Source: Gellertiella hungarica (GTDB taxonomy: Bacteria > Pseudomonadota > Alphaproteobacteria > Rhizobiales > Rhizobiaceae). From it: a stretch of 64,000 nt of DNA. Position numbers and translations under genes: made by a program. The stretch lies in NCBI RefSeq assembly GCF_014197145.1, contig NZ_JACIEZ010000002.1, positions 558,001 through 622,000 of the forward strand, given 5' to 3'. The notes beneath the pieces were generated by a model that did no database searches, had not been told where the DNA came from, and worked only from the letters and a program-made list of their open reading frames with translations. Position 1 is the first letter of the stretch. Every line of letters begins with the position of its first letter. This document shows, piece by piece, positions 20,425 to 29,432 of the stretch.

Positions 20425-20450
20425 GAAAACCCCGGCGAACCGGGGTTTTC
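20425..20450. terminator. Bidirectional Rho-independent terminator after omp gene
   Basis: A perfect 11-bp stem (20425-20435 with 20440-20450) with a CGAA tetraloop. On the minus strand it is followed by a T-rich stretch, terminating the outer-membrane-protein gene. Confidence 0.88.
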
Positions 20451-20476
20451 GGTACGTTGACGCGGAAGACGCCAGA

Positions 20477-21130
20477 TCAGAACTTCATACCGAAACCGAC
20501 GGTGACGGCATGCTGGTCGAAGTCGACATTGGTGCCGCCGATGTCGCGGTCGCCGTAGTTGTTGTAGCGGTACTCCGCACGGCCAAAGAGCGTGTCGGTG
20601 AAGGCGTAGTCCACGCCGGCGCCGACGGTAAAGCCGTTGAAGGTTTCGGTTTCCTTGTCGCCGCCGGTGACGTCGACATAGCCGCGGGCCGCGGTCCAGC
20701 CGCCCGTTGCGTAGAGCAGGGCGTTGTCGAAGGCATAACCGAGACGACCGCGAACCGAGCCGGAGACATCCGTACCGACTTCGGTTTCCGTGCCGAAGAG
20801 GGTGTAGGTGTTGCTGTTCCAGTTGTAGTTCAGGTCACCTTCGATACCGTAGACGAAGTTGCCGGACTGCATGTTGGCACCGACGAAACCGCCGAAGATG
20901 CCACCGTTGAAGTCTTCCTCGGCGGTCAGGCCGCCGCTGGCAAAGTCGGCATTGGCCCAGGTGCCGCCGCCCTGAAGACCCACGTAGCCGCCGGACCAGG
21001 TGAAGAGCGGCACGGTGGTCTGCTCGACGGGCGCAGGCGCATATTCCGTCTGTGTCACCATGTCGGCGGCGTGCGCCGAGAAGGCAAATGCAGAGGCGAT
21101 GACCGCCGAAGCAATGATGGGCTTGAACAT
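20477..21130 (-). CDS. Outer-membrane beta-barrel protein (Omp25/Omp31-like)
   Basis: A 217 aa porin-like protein. A cleavable signal peptide covers residues 1-21 (cleavage after SAHA), followed by a mature 8-strand-type barrel with alternating Gly/aromatic strands: WSGGYVGLQGGGTW, GIEGDLNYNW, VRGRLGYAFDNALLYATGGW, FGRAEYRYNNYGD. It ends in the classical C-terminal Phe (VGFGMKF) recognised by BamA. This is the pattern of Brucella/rhizobial Omp25/Omp31 family proteins, which stabilise the envelope. AAGGAA lies 8 nt before the ATG and a strong terminator follows, indicating a well-expressed single gene. Confidence 0.92.
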   Translation of the reverse strand: MFKPIIASAVIASAFAFSAHAADMVTQTEYAPAPVEQTTVPLFTWSGGYVGLQGGGTWANADFASGGLTAEEDFNGGIFGGFVGANMQSGNFVYGIEGDLNYNWNSNTYTLFGTETEVGTDVSGSVRGRLGYAFDNALLYATGGWTAARGYVDVTGGDKETETFNGFTVGAGVDYAFTDTLFGRAEYRYNNYGDRDIGGTNVDFDQHAVTVGFGMKF

Positions 21131-21406
21131 GTCACGTTTCCTTCTTTTCATAAACGCGTCGGTTACAAGTGCCCCCCGTGAAGCGACCGAGACAGGAGAT
21201 TTGTCGTTTTTCCCGTTCCTGCCGGCCCAGCCATCCCCATGGCGGGTGCCGGCCATCCCGGGTAACCCCGCTGGCCTGAGATCGGAAATGGATGCTGGGT
21301 TGGCTTTTTCCATGGCAGCCAAGAGAATTTCGATCGAAGCGAGCAACAGATTTTGTTGAAGACACCCAAAAGTGTGTCTTTTTGGTCTCACTTTGGGTGC
21401 AAGGCC

Positions 21407-22075
21407 TTATCCTACCACCATCACGTGAAGAGCACGGGGGCCGTGGGCGCCGAGAAGAATGGTCTGTTCGATGTCCGCCGATCGGGATGGGCCGCTGACG
21501 AAATTGACGGTGCGTGGCATCCGATCCTTGCCCTGCAGCATGCGCAGGCGGGCAATTGCCGCCTCCATGTCGCCCCCGATGTCGTCAGCCCGAACCACCA
21601 CCAGATGATGTTCCGGCAGGAAGGTGAGAGTCACGGGATTGTCCGGACCGGAAAGCAGCATCAGGGTGCCCGTTTCGGCAATGCCGAAGTCCGCGTGGCT
21701 GATCGCGGCGAGATCGGAGCCGTCGCTCGCGCCCGCGAGCATTTCGATTGCCGGCTCCTGCTCGAAGCCCAGCGCTTCCAGGCGGGGATCGGTGCCCCGG
21801 CGCAGCCGGGCGGGCAGATTGTGGGCACGAAGATAGGCGGCGGCAAGCGCCGGGACATCCCGGGGAAGCGGCGTGCGCTCATGGGTGGCGCCGGCCTTTG
21901 CGATCATGTCGAGGAAGAGCGCGATCCGGCCCTCCCGGTCGAGCTGGCCGCGGGAAGGCACGATGCCGGAAGCGGGTCGTGCAAGGCGGCTTTCCACGGC
22001 GAGGCACCGTGCCGTTTCGTCGCCGGTGTCGCGTGTCGCACGGATCTTCGAGAGTATGGCGCTGCGGCTGTCCAT
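21407..22075 (-). CDS. lutC: L-lactate utilisation protein LutC
   Basis: LutC is a subunit of the LutABC iron-sulfur L-lactate dehydrogenase complex that oxidises lactate to pyruvate. The 222 aa product has the LUD/DUF162 fold, with GIAETGTLMLLSGPDNPVTL at about residue 138, then LPEHHLVVV and the C-terminal ADIEQTILLGAHGPRALHV signature. The start MDSRSAIL is 2 nt after the lutB stop and has GGGAG upstream. It is the last gene of the lldR-lutA-lutB-lutC operon. An imperfect inverted repeat around 21364-21399, just past the stop, could end the transcript, although it lacks a clear T run. Confidence 0.93.
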   Translation of the reverse strand: MDSRSAILSKIRATRDTGDETARCLAVESRLARPASGIVPSRGQLDREGRIALFLDMIAKAGATHERTPLPRDVPALAAAYLRAHNLPARLRRGTDPRLEALGFEQEPAIEMLAGASDGSDLAAISHADFGIAETGTLMLLSGPDNPVTLTFLPEHHLVVVRADDIGGDMEAAIARLRMLQGKDRMPRTVNFVSGPSRSADIEQTILLGAHGPRALHVMVVG

Positions 22076-22077
22076 GG

Positions 22078-23496
22078 TCAGGCTCCCTTCTGCCTGTGGT
22101 AGGCGGCGACGAAGGTTTCGCCCTCCGGCGCGGGCAGGTCGCGATGGGCGGTCCAGCCGCCGGCCAGGGGAAGGCTGGAAAGGCGGTGGTTGCGGGCGCC
22201 CATGCGCCCGAGGAGCTTCATGCCGATGCCGGACGCCCAGCGATAGAGCGCCGGCCGCCTGGCGAAAAAGGCCCAGATGCCGAGCCCGTAGCGGCTGGCG
22301 GCGGGCGCGAGGTTGCGTTCGAACTCCCGCTCGCGCCAGTGCCGCATCATCTTGGGCAGCGGTATCTTCATCGGGCACACGCTTTCGCAGCGCCCGCAGA
22401 AGGTCGATGCATTGGGCAGGTGGCCCGACACGTTGATGCCGTTCAGCGACGGCGTGAGCACCGCCCCCATCGGCCCCGGATAGACCGATCCGTAGGCGTG
22501 ACCGCCGACGGCGTGATAGACCGGGCAGTGGTTCATGCAGGCGCCGCAGCGGATGCAGCGCAGCATGTCCTCGAATTCGGAGCCGAGCATGGCCGTCCGG
22601 CCATTGTCGATCAGCACCACGTGATATTCTCCCGGACCGTCGGGATCCTCCGGCCGCCGCGGGCCGGTGGAGAAGGTGGTGTAGACCGACATGTCCTGAC
22701 CGGTGGCCGAGCGGGCGAGAAGTCTCAGGATGCCGGCGCAATCCTCGAGCGTCGGCACGATCTTCTCGATCGAGGCGACCACCACATGCACCTTGCCGAG
22801 TGTCTGGGTGAGGTCCCCGTTCCCTTCATTGGTGACGATGACGGATGAGCCGGTTTCGGCGATGAGGAAATTGGCGCCGGTGATGCCCACATCGGCGGCG
22901 AAATAGCGCTGGCGCAGCACCGCCCGGGCTTCGGAGAGAAGGGCCACCGGCTCGGAGAGATCGCGGCTGTCGGGCAGGTGGGTATGCACCCGCCGGAAGT
23001 CTTCCTCCACCTGCTCCTTGTTGAGATGGATCGCGGGGGCGATGATGTGGCTCGGATGTTCATGCCTGAGCTGGATGATGTATTCGCCGAGATCGGTCTC
23101 GACCGGCTCGATGCCGTTCTTCTCCAGATAGTCGTTGAGGTTGATCTCCTCCGAGATCATCGACTTGCCCTTGGTCACCGTCCTGGCATTGGCCTTGCGG
23201 CAGATGCCGAGGATGATCTCGCGGGCCTGTTCGGCGCTTTCGGCCCAGTGCACATGGCCGCCGCTCGCCGTCACCCTGGCCTCGTAGGCCTCGAGATAGA
23301 GATCGAGATTGGCGAGCACATGGGTCTTGATCGCGCGGGCCTGGTCGCGCAGCGCCTCGAACTCCGGCAGGGCGGCCCGGGCAGCCGCTCGCTTGGCGAC
23401 GAAGCCCTTCTCCACATTGCCGAGCGCCTTCTGCAATTGCGGATCGTTGAGCGCGCGGACGGCATTCTGCTTGAAGGCGGGGGAGGTGAGTTCCAT
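22078..23496 (-). CDS. lutB: Iron-sulfur L-lactate utilisation protein LutB
   Basis: LutB is the electron-transfer subunit of the LutABC lactate oxidation complex. The 472 aa product has an N-terminal LUD-like domain (TVTKGKSMISEEINLNDYLE, then AETGSSVIVTNEGNGD) and a C-terminal ferredoxin-like domain. The latter has two [4Fe-4S] motifs, CIRCGACMNHCP (about 310-321) and CGRCESVCP (about 358-366). The start ATG is 2 nt from the lutA stop. Its length and domain order match B. subtilis LutB (YvfW) and E. coli YkgF. No membrane segment is evident, so it acts as a peripheral cytosolic complex. Confidence 0.95.
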   Translation of the reverse strand: MELTSPAFKQNAVRALNDPQLQKALGNVEKGFVAKRAAARAALPEFEALRDQARAIKTHVLANLDLYLEAYEARVTASGGHVHWAESAEQAREIILGICRKANARTVTKGKSMISEEINLNDYLEKNGIEPVETDLGEYIIQLRHEHPSHIIAPAIHLNKEQVEEDFRRVHTHLPDSRDLSEPVALLSEARAVLRQRYFAADVGITGANFLIAETGSSVIVTNEGNGDLTQTLGKVHVVVASIEKIVPTLEDCAGILRLLARSATGQDMSVYTTFSTGPRRPEDPDGPGEYHVVLIDNGRTAMLGSEFEDMLRCIRCGACMNHCPVYHAVGGHAYGSVYPGPMGAVLTPSLNGINVSGHLPNASTFCGRCESVCPMKIPLPKMMRHWREREFERNLAPAASRYGLGIWAFFARRPALYRWASGIGMKLLGRMGARNHRLSSLPLAGGWTAHRDLPAPEGETFVAAYHRQKGA

Positions 23497-23498
23497 GG

Positions 23499-24293
23499 TC
23501 AGCGTCCCTTTCCACCCGTGGTGCCGGCAATCGGCGGCTTGTCGGTGATCCCTGCGAGCACCTCCGCCACATGGCGCACGGCGATGGCTGAGCCTTCGCG
23601 CCTCAGCTTGCCCGCCATGTTCATGAGACAGCCCATGTCACCGGCAAGCAGCAGATCGGCGCCCGAGGCCTCGATATTGGCGGTCTTTTTTGCCACGATG
23701 GCATTCGAGATGTCGGAATACTTGATGCAGAAGGTCCCGCCGAAGCCGCAGCAGATGTCGCTGTCCTTCATTTCCTTCAGCTCCAGCCCCTCGACTGTGG
23801 CGAGCAGCTTTCTCGGCTGGGCGGAAATGCCGAGCTCGCGCAGCCCGGAACAGCTGTCGTGGTAGGTGACGGAACCGGAAAACGTCGCCGCGACCGCCTC
23901 TACCTTCCTGATATCCGTGAGGAAGGAGACGAGCTCGAACACCTTTTCCGAAAAGGCCCGGGCCCGGGCCTCCCAGGCGGGATCGCCGTCGAAAAGCCCC
24001 GGATAATGCTTCTTCAGCATGGCGGCGCAGGAGCCGGACGGTGCAACCACATAGTCGAAACCCTCGAAGACCTCGATCACCTGCCGTGCGAGGAGCCGGG
24101 CATCGGCTCGGTCGCCGGAATTGTAGGCCGGTTGCCCGCAGCAGGTCTGCGCCATCGGCACGTCCACCCGGCAGCCGGCCTCTTCAAGAAGCTTCACCGC
24201 CGAGAAGCCCACGCTCGGGCGGAAGAGATCCACCAGACAGGTGGCGAAAAGCCCCACGCGGGGGGAGGCATTGTCATGGATGGGGGTCGTCAT
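23499..24293 (-). CDS. lutA: L-lactate utilisation protein LutA (CCG-domain Fe-S protein)
   Basis: LutA is the heterodisulfide-reductase-like CCG subunit of the lactate oxidation complex. The 264 aa product contains two cysteine-rich CCG domains: CRVDVPMAQTCCGQPAYNSGD (about residues 41-61) and DSDICCGFGGTFCIKYSDIS (about 187-206). Additional cysteines are in SGSCAAML and HDSCSGLRELG. It is the first structural gene after the regulator, whose stop overlaps the lutA ATG by four bases, so expression of regulator and enzyme is coupled. Confidence 0.95.
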   Translation of the reverse strand: MTTPIHDNASPRVGLFATCLVDLFRPSVGFSAVKLLEEAGCRVDVPMAQTCCGQPAYNSGDRADARLLARQVIEVFEGFDYVVAPSGSCAAMLKKHYPGLFDGDPAWEARARAFSEKVFELVSFLTDIRKVEAVAATFSGSVTYHDSCSGLRELGISAQPRKLLATVEGLELKEMKDSDICCGFGGTFCIKYSDISNAIVAKKTANIEASGADLLLAGDMGCLMNMAGKLRREGSAIAVRHVAEVLAGITDKPPIAGTTGGKGR

Positions 24294-25123
24294 GGGTCAT
24301 TCCTGGAAGATGATGCGGTGCGCCGTGGCGTGTTTGCGGGCCGTGCCTGCCTCTGCTGGAGCCGGAGCGTCGCGATCCGGTTGCGGTCGTCCTGCCGGGC
24401 CGCCTCGCGATTGGTCTCGGTGACATAGTCGATATGCTCTTCCGCCGCGCGTCGGGCGCGGGCGGGATCCCCCGCCATGATTGCCTCGGCCAGCGCCACA
24501 TGCTGGGCCAGCAGCCGGTCGCGCGCGCCAGGCAGGTCGAAGATCAGCCGGCGGTGATAGAAGATGCCCTCCGACAGCAGCCGGTAGCAGGCCCGCAGCG
24601 TGTGCAGCAGCACGATGTTGTGCGCGGCCTCGCCGATGGCATTGTGAAGCTCGAGATCGGCTTCCATCTCGTCGTCGAAATGCCCCGCTTCGTGGGCGGC
24701 GCGCATGTCGTCGACGATCCGGGCAAGAAGCGCCCTGTCCGCCGGCGTGGCCCGCGCCGCAGCAAGCTCCGCCGTCAGCCCTTCGAGTTCGCGGCGGTAT
24801 TCGAGATAATCGGCCGTCGCCCGCTCGTGCCGGGCGATCAGCGCGGCGAGCGGGGCTGAAAAGACCTGCCCGATGATATCGGCGACGAAGGTGCCGCCGC
24901 CGTGGCGGCTGACGAGAAGCCCCCTGTTTTCCAGCTCCTTCAGCGCCTCCCGGAGGATCGGCCGCGAAACACCCAGCCGTTCTGCCAGGTCCCGTTCGCC
25001 GGGAAGCCTGTCCCCGTCGCGCAGCACCCCTTCGAGGATCAGGAGCTCCACCTGGCGCACCACTTCGTCAGCGGTGCGTCCGTGCTCGATGGGAGGAAAA
25101 AGGGCAATCAAGGGTTCGTGCAT
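24290..25123 (-). CDS. lldR: FadR-subfamily GntR regulator of the lut operon (LldR-like)
   Basis: A 277 aa GntR/FadR-type regulator. The N-terminal winged HTH (about residues 20-85) includes LPGERDLAERLGVSRPILRE, then ALKELENRGLLVSRHGGGTF. The C-terminal FCD all-helical ligand domain carries the metal/ligand histidines (DLELHNAIGEAAHN and QHVALAEAIMAGD). It is placed first in the lutABC operon with an ATGA overlap, so lactate-responsive repression is the natural inference (LldR/LutR). The chosen start MHEPL matches family length; a start 16 codons earlier would lie inside the palindrome that probably serves as its operator. Confidence 0.85.
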   Translation of the reverse strand: MHEPLIALFPPIEHGRTADEVVRQVELLILEGVLRDGDRLPGERDLAERLGVSRPILREALKELENRGLLVSRHGGGTFVADIIGQVFSAPLAALIARHERATADYLEYRRELEGLTAELAAARATPADRALLARIVDDMRAAHEAGHFDDEMEADLELHNAIGEAAHNIVLLHTLRACYRLLSEGIFYHRRLIFDLPGARDRLLAQHVALAEAIMAGDPARARRAAEEHIDYVTETNREAARQDDRNRIATLRLQQRQARPANTPRRTASSSRNDP

Positions 25124-25634
25124 GGGCGCTTCATAGCACCCGTTCGCCAAGTGGTCAATTATATGGACCACTCGTCAATGCGCGCAAGAACGATGACACC
25201 CTGAGAACCGGCATCTGTTTCTGAAGGAATGCCAAGAAGAGGGTGGCGCACGGAGGGTAACGGGTTGTTCTGGTTTGTCCGGCAGTCCGACAAGGGATGA
25301 ACGATTGCTCTGCCGCTTCGTGTGTCCTGCGGGTGCTGATCACGACGGGGCACGTTCTCCGGATCTCCGGCAGGCGGAAAACCTCTTCCGGCACCTTGTT
25401 GCACCAGTTGAGGGTCCCGGCTTTCGGCGTCGTCCTGATAAAGGGGGGATGGTGTCTGGCGCTGGTGCAGATCACGGGAAAAAGAAGGCAAGTGAAACGC
25501 AATGACGCCGCGTCAAACCAACCGGTGGCCTTGCGGCTTGATGGATGCTAAGCCGTCGCAAACAGAAGCGCGGACGAGGCCTTTCCTGGCGGATCGTACC
25601 GGCCGTTGGACGGAACAGTTGCGGGGGCATTTTC
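25124..25634. other. Intergenic region between lldR and DUF3422 gene
   Basis: About 510 nt. The left end carries the lldR promoter side with a palindrome (listed separately). In the remainder I see only short open frames without a ribosome site or protein-like composition, and no RNA hairpin/terminator pair. The DUF3422 promoter presumably lies near its right end. Confidence 0.4.
25150..25172. promoter_or_regulatory. Candidate LldR operator palindrome
   Basis: A perfect 7-bp inverted repeat AGTGGTC-N9-GACCACT, 27-49 nt upstream of the lldR start, with an AT-rich spacer. FadR-type GntR proteins bind palindromes containing GGT/ACC half-sites, so autoregulation of the lldR-lutABC operon here is a reasonable inference. 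Confidence 0.5.
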
Positions 25635-26912
25635 ATGGGCAATGGGTCCTTTTCCTTTCCGGTATCGCCGGATCGAACGCTGGCGCTCGGCGAAATCCAT
25701 GCGCGGCCCTATGCGCTGGTGACGGCTCCGCGGGTGATCTTCCAGCTGGCCTTCACCATGGAAGGCGGCTCCGCCGTGCATCATTCGGTCATTTCGGAGC
25801 TGTCGCGTGCCCGCGGCATTTCCCCGCCGGACAGGGATGCCCGCCATCACGCCATTCCCTGGGGGCAGGGAACGCTGCGCTGGGAGCGGCACACGGAATT
25901 TTCCACCTGGTTCTGGGATTGCCCCGCGCCGGAGCAGTTTGGCGCACCCATTCCCGTCCATCCCTTCGGCGACGGCTTTCATGCCCCGGGCTCGCTGATA
26001 TCGGGCATCCGCCTCGAAATCCGCCCCGATGGGCAGGAAACGGAAGCGGCCCGGCAGGTCTTCGATCCGACCAGCCTCTGCCGGAGCTTCACCAAGAACG
26101 GGCAGGCCGAGATCCTCACCGATTTCCGCCAGAACGGCGACGGCCTGACGCAGATCCTGGTGATCGACCGCGGCCTCACCCAGGCGGGCACCGGCGCGCT
26201 CGCCCAGCGCCTGCTCGACATCGAGACCTACCGCACCCTTGCCATGCTCGGGCTTCCGCTCGCGCAGACGCTTTCCCCGGAAATCCGCCGCATCGAGGAC
26301 GGGCTGACGGCGGTGACGCAGCGCATGAAGGCCCATGCCCGCGAGGAGGCCGATGCGATGCTCGGCGAGATCACCCGTCTGCATGCGGAGCTCGAGGCGA
26401 ATGCCGCGCTCAGCCTCTACCGTTTCGGGGCAAGCCGGGCCTATGACGGCATCGTGCAGGAGCGCATCCGCACGCTGGACGAGGCGCCGGTCCCGGGCTT
26501 CGAGACGCTGGGCTCCTTCCTCGGCCGGCGTCTGGCCCCGGCCATGCGCACCTGCCAGTCGATCGAGGAGCGGCAGGCAAACCTGTCGCGCAAGCTCACC
26601 CGCGCCACCGGCCTCGTGCGCAGCTGGATCGACGTGGAACTGGAGCGGCAGAATTCCGCCCTGCTCGCCTCGATGGACAAGCGCGCCAATCTGCAGCTTC
26701 GCCTGCAGCAGACGGTGGAAGGCCTTTCGGTCGCGGCCGTGTCCTATTACATCGTCGGGCTGATCGGCTATCTCGCAAAGGCGCTGCCCCACGGCGAGGA
26801 TGGCCATGGCGGGCTCGATCCCGCGCTGGTCACGGGGGCTTCGGTGCCGCTGGTGGTGCTCTTCGTCTGGCTGATGGTGCGGCGCATCCGCCGCCACCAT
26901 TCCGGCGAATAG
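25635..26912 (+). CDS. DUF3422 family membrane-anchored protein
   Basis: A 425 aa protein of the DUF3422 family, common in alpha- and betaproteobacteria. The N-terminus reads ALGEIHARPYALVTAPRVIF, the family's conserved opening, followed by a long soluble alpha/beta domain. Helical segments with coiled-coil character follow (about 230-350), then two C-terminal transmembrane helices (VEGLSVAAVSYYIVGLIGYL and LVTGASVPLVVLFVWLMV), ending in a basic tail. It is probably a tail-anchored inner-membrane protein facing the cytoplasm. No function is established. The start MGNGSF was chosen because a purine-rich GGGGG site precedes it; more upstream residues look like non-coding sequence. Confidence 0.88.
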   Translation: MGNGSFSFPVSPDRTLALGEIHARPYALVTAPRVIFQLAFTMEGGSAVHHSVISELSRARGISPPDRDARHHAIPWGQGTLRWERHTEFSTWFWDCPAPEQFGAPIPVHPFGDGFHAPGSLISGIRLEIRPDGQETEAARQVFDPTSLCRSFTKNGQAEILTDFRQNGDGLTQILVIDRGLTQAGTGALAQRLLDIETYRTLAMLGLPLAQTLSPEIRRIEDGLTAVTQRMKAHAREEADAMLGEITRLHAELEANAALSLYRFGASRAYDGIVQERIRTLDEAPVPGFETLGSFLGRRLAPAMRTCQSIEERQANLSRKLTRATGLVRSWIDVELERQNSALLASMDKRANLQLRLQQTVEGLSVAAVSYYIVGLIGYLAKALPHGEDGHGGLDPALVTGASVPLVVLFVWLMVRRIRRHHSGE

Positions 26913-26915
26913 GCC

Positions 26916-27812
26916 TCACCGTTCCCAGTAGGGGACGGGCCCGTAGAGATCGCCGAGAAAATCGATGAAGGCACGCACCTTGGCCGGCAGGAACTGCCGG
27001 CTCGGATAGACGGCCGAAAGGGTTACATGCCGCGAGCCTTCGATGCCCGGCAGCACCTGCACCAGGCGGCCGCTCTTCAGTTCCTCTCCCACATCCCAGG
27101 TGGAGCGCAGCGCAATCCCCATGCCCGCAAGCACCGCCTCGCGGATCACCTCGCTGGAATTGGTGATCAGCCGTCCTTCCGGACGGATCGCCAGCGGCCC
27201 CTCCGGGCCGACGAGCCGCCAGACCTCGCCATTGTGCGGTCTCAGGCACACGTGGCCCTTCAAGTCCGAAACATTGTCGGGCCTGCCATGGCGGCGGATA
27301 TAGTCGGGCGTGGCGCAAAGCACGCGGCGAACGGGCGCGAGCTTGCGCGCCACAAGGCTCGAATCGCCCGGCTCGCCGATGCGGATCGCCAGATCGAACC
27401 CGCCGCCGATGATGTCGGTATAGTCGTCGGAAAGGATGAGGTTCACGGAAAGCTCGGGGAAGCGGTCCATGAAGCCCTTCAGGTGCGGCGCAATGTGCAT
27501 CCGCCCGAAGGAGGTGGGCGCCGATACCTTCAGCACGCCCTGCATGCGCGCGCCACGGCCCATCACGAAGGCCTCCGCCTCCTCGACGCCGGCGAGGATC
27601 GCCAGCACCCGCGCGTAAAAACCCTGTCCTGCTTCGGTGAGCGACATCTGCCGCGTGGTGCGCTGGAAGAGGCGCGCGCCAAGCCGCTCTTCCAGCCGCT
27701 TCACGCTTTTGGAAACGACGGCCGGCTGCAGTCCGAGCGCGCGCGCCGCCGCCGACATGGATCCCGCCGTCACCACGCGGGCAAAGATTTCGAGATCGCC
27801 AAGCTGGCTCAC
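26916..27812 (-). CDS. LysR family regulator divergent from glcDEF
   Basis: A 298 aa LysR-type regulator of the CrgA/DmlR-like class. The N-terminal HTH (about residues 5-60) includes LEIFARVVTAGSMSAAARAL and PAVVSKSVKRLEERLGARLF. The C-terminal effector domain has VLKVSAPTSFGRMHIAPHLK and DLAIRIGEPGDSSLVARKL. It is transcribed divergently from glcD with 183 nt between the starts, the standard arrangement for a LysR protein controlling the neighbouring operon, so glycolate-responsive control of glcDEF is likely but unproven. Its stop is 3 nt from that of the DUF3422 gene. Confidence 0.9.
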   Translation of the reverse strand: MSQLGDLEIFARVVTAGSMSAAARALGLQPAVVSKSVKRLEERLGARLFQRTTRQMSLTEAGQGFYARVLAILAGVEEAEAFVMGRGARMQGVLKVSAPTSFGRMHIAPHLKGFMDRFPELSVNLILSDDYTDIIGGGFDLAIRIGEPGDSSLVARKLAPVRRVLCATPDYIRRHGRPDNVSDLKGHVCLRPHNGEVWRLVGPEGPLAIRPEGRLITNSSEVIREAVLAGMGIALRSTWDVGEELKSGRLVQVLPGIEGSRHVTLSAVYPSRQFLPAKVRAFIDFLGDLYGPVPYWER

Positions 27813-27995
27813 GGTGGGGCCTTCCAGATGTCCGTCCTGCCTCCATTACTAGAGGAGGAAGGGGCGTTTGCGAAGGTCCCGGCTGCCCGCTCGGCAGCGA
27901 AGGCGGTCCCCGGGGTGGATATCCCGGATAAATCGATTCCTGTTTCAGGACCAATGCTGTAGAACAGCGGGGAGCATGCATGAAGGGGGAAGCCC

Positions 27996-29432
27996 ATGGG
28001 CGAAACGATCCGGTTTCTGACGCCGAAGGCTCCGGTGCTGTCGCGGCGGGACGTCATCATTGCCGACCTGCGGGAGCTGGTGCCTGCCGAGTGCCTGGTG
28101 CATGACGAGCGGGCGCTGGTGCCCTTCGAGACCGACGGCTTCATCGCCTATCGCCGCCGTCCGCTGTGCGTCGCCCTGCCGGGCACGACGGCCGAGGTTG
28201 CGGCACTGCTGAAATACTGCCACCGCTACCAGATCCCCGTCGTGCCGCGCGGGGCGGGAACGTCGCTTTCGGGCGGCGCCATCCCGGAAGAGGATGCGGT
28301 CGTCATCTGCCTGTCCCGGATGAACCGCATCCTGGAAGTGGATGCCGCAAACCGCACGGCCACCGTGCAGGCCGGCGTCACCAACCTGTCGATCTCCGAC
28401 CGGGTGGGTCCGGAGGGCTTCTTCTATGCGCCCGACCCCAGCTCGCAGCTTGCCTGCACCATCGGCGGCAACATCGGCATGAATTCCGGCGGCGCCCACT
28501 GCCTGAAATACGGTGTCACGACGAACAATCTGCTCGGGGTGAAGATGGTGCTGGCCGACGGCGAGGTGATCGAGCTCGGCGGCAAGGCGCTCGATAGCGG
28601 CGGCTACGATCTCCTCGGCCTCGTCTGCGGCTCGGAAGGCCAGCTGGGCATCGTCACCGAGGCGACCGTGCGCATTCTCGCGCGGCCGGAAGGGGCACGC
28701 CCCGTGCTCTTCGGCTTCGAAACGCCGGAGGATGCCGGTGCCTGCGTTTCCGCCATCATCGCCTCCGGCATCATCCCCGTGGCGATCGAATTCATGGACC
28801 GGGAGGCCATCGCCATCTGCGAGGCCTTCGCCCATGCGGGCTACCCGCTCGATGTCGGTGCCCTGCTGATCGTCGAGGTCGAGGGTTCGGAGGCCGAAAT
28901 GGAGGCCATGCTGCAGTCGATCATCGCCATCGCCCGCGGTTTCGGCGTCAAGACGGTGAAGGAAAGCCAGTCCGCCATGGAAGCGGCGGCGATCTGGAAG
29001 GGGCGGAAATCCGCCTTCGGCGCGACCGGCCGCATCGCCGATTACATCTGCATGGACGGAACGGTGCCCCTCGGGCAGCTGTCGCATGTGCTGAAGCGCA
29101 CGGGCGAGATCGTCTCCGGCCATGGACTTCGGGTCGCCAATGTCTTCCATGCGGGCGACGGCAACATGCATCCGCTGATCCTCTACGACATCAACGATCC
29201 CGAGGAGGCGAAGAAGGCCGAGGCTGCAGGCAACGACATTCTCAAGCTCTGCGTGGAGGCGGGCGGCTGCCTGACCGGCGAGCACGGCGTCGGCATCGAG
29301 AAACGCGATCTCATGCGCTTCCAGTTCGCGGAGGCCGATCTGCAGCAGCAGATGGCGGTGCGCGCTGCCTTCGATCCGGGCTGGCTCCTCAACCGGTCCA
29401 AGGTCTTCCCGCTGGAGGGCAGGCCGGAATGA
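27996..29432 (+). CDS. glcD: Glycolate oxidase FAD-binding subunit GlcD
   Basis: The catalytic flavoprotein subunit of the GlcDEF complex, which oxidises glycolate (and often D-lactate) to glyoxylate, passing electrons towards quinone. The 478 aa product has the PCMH-type FAD domain (VVPRGAGTSLSGGAIPEEDA near 82-101, then IGGNIGMNSGGAHCLKYG) and the FAD-oxidase C domain. The family signature NVFHAGDGNMHP is at about 376, followed by LTGEHGVGIEKRD. GGGGGAAG precedes the ATG. The stop overlaps the glcE start by four bases (ATGA). Confidence 0.95.
   Translation: MGETIRFLTPKAPVLSRRDVIIADLRELVPAECLVHDERALVPFETDGFIAYRRRPLCVALPGTTAEVAALLKYCHRYQIPVVPRGAGTSLSGGAIPEEDAVVICLSRMNRILEVDAANRTATVQAGVTNLSISDRVGPEGFFYAPDPSSQLACTIGGNIGMNSGGAHCLKYGVTTNNLLGVKMVLADGEVIELGGKALDSGGYDLLGLVCGSEGQLGIVTEATVRILARPEGARPVLFGFETPEDAGACVSAIIASGIIPVAIEFMDREAIAICEAFAHAGYPLDVGALLIVEVEGSEAEMEAMLQSIIAIARGFGVKTVKESQSAMEAAAIWKGRKSAFGATGRIADYICMDGTVPLGQLSHVLKRTGEIVSGHGLRVANVFHAGDGNMHPLILYDINDPEEAKKAEAAGNDILKLCVEAGGCLTGEHGVGIEKRDLMRFQFAEADLQQQMAVRAAFDPGWLLNRSKVFPLEGRPE

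Noticed and set aside
25297-25551. A short open frame (84 codons) between lldR and the DUF3422 gene
   Set aside because: No ribosome-binding site, mixed composition, and overlapping opposite frames of similar length; not distinguishable from chance.
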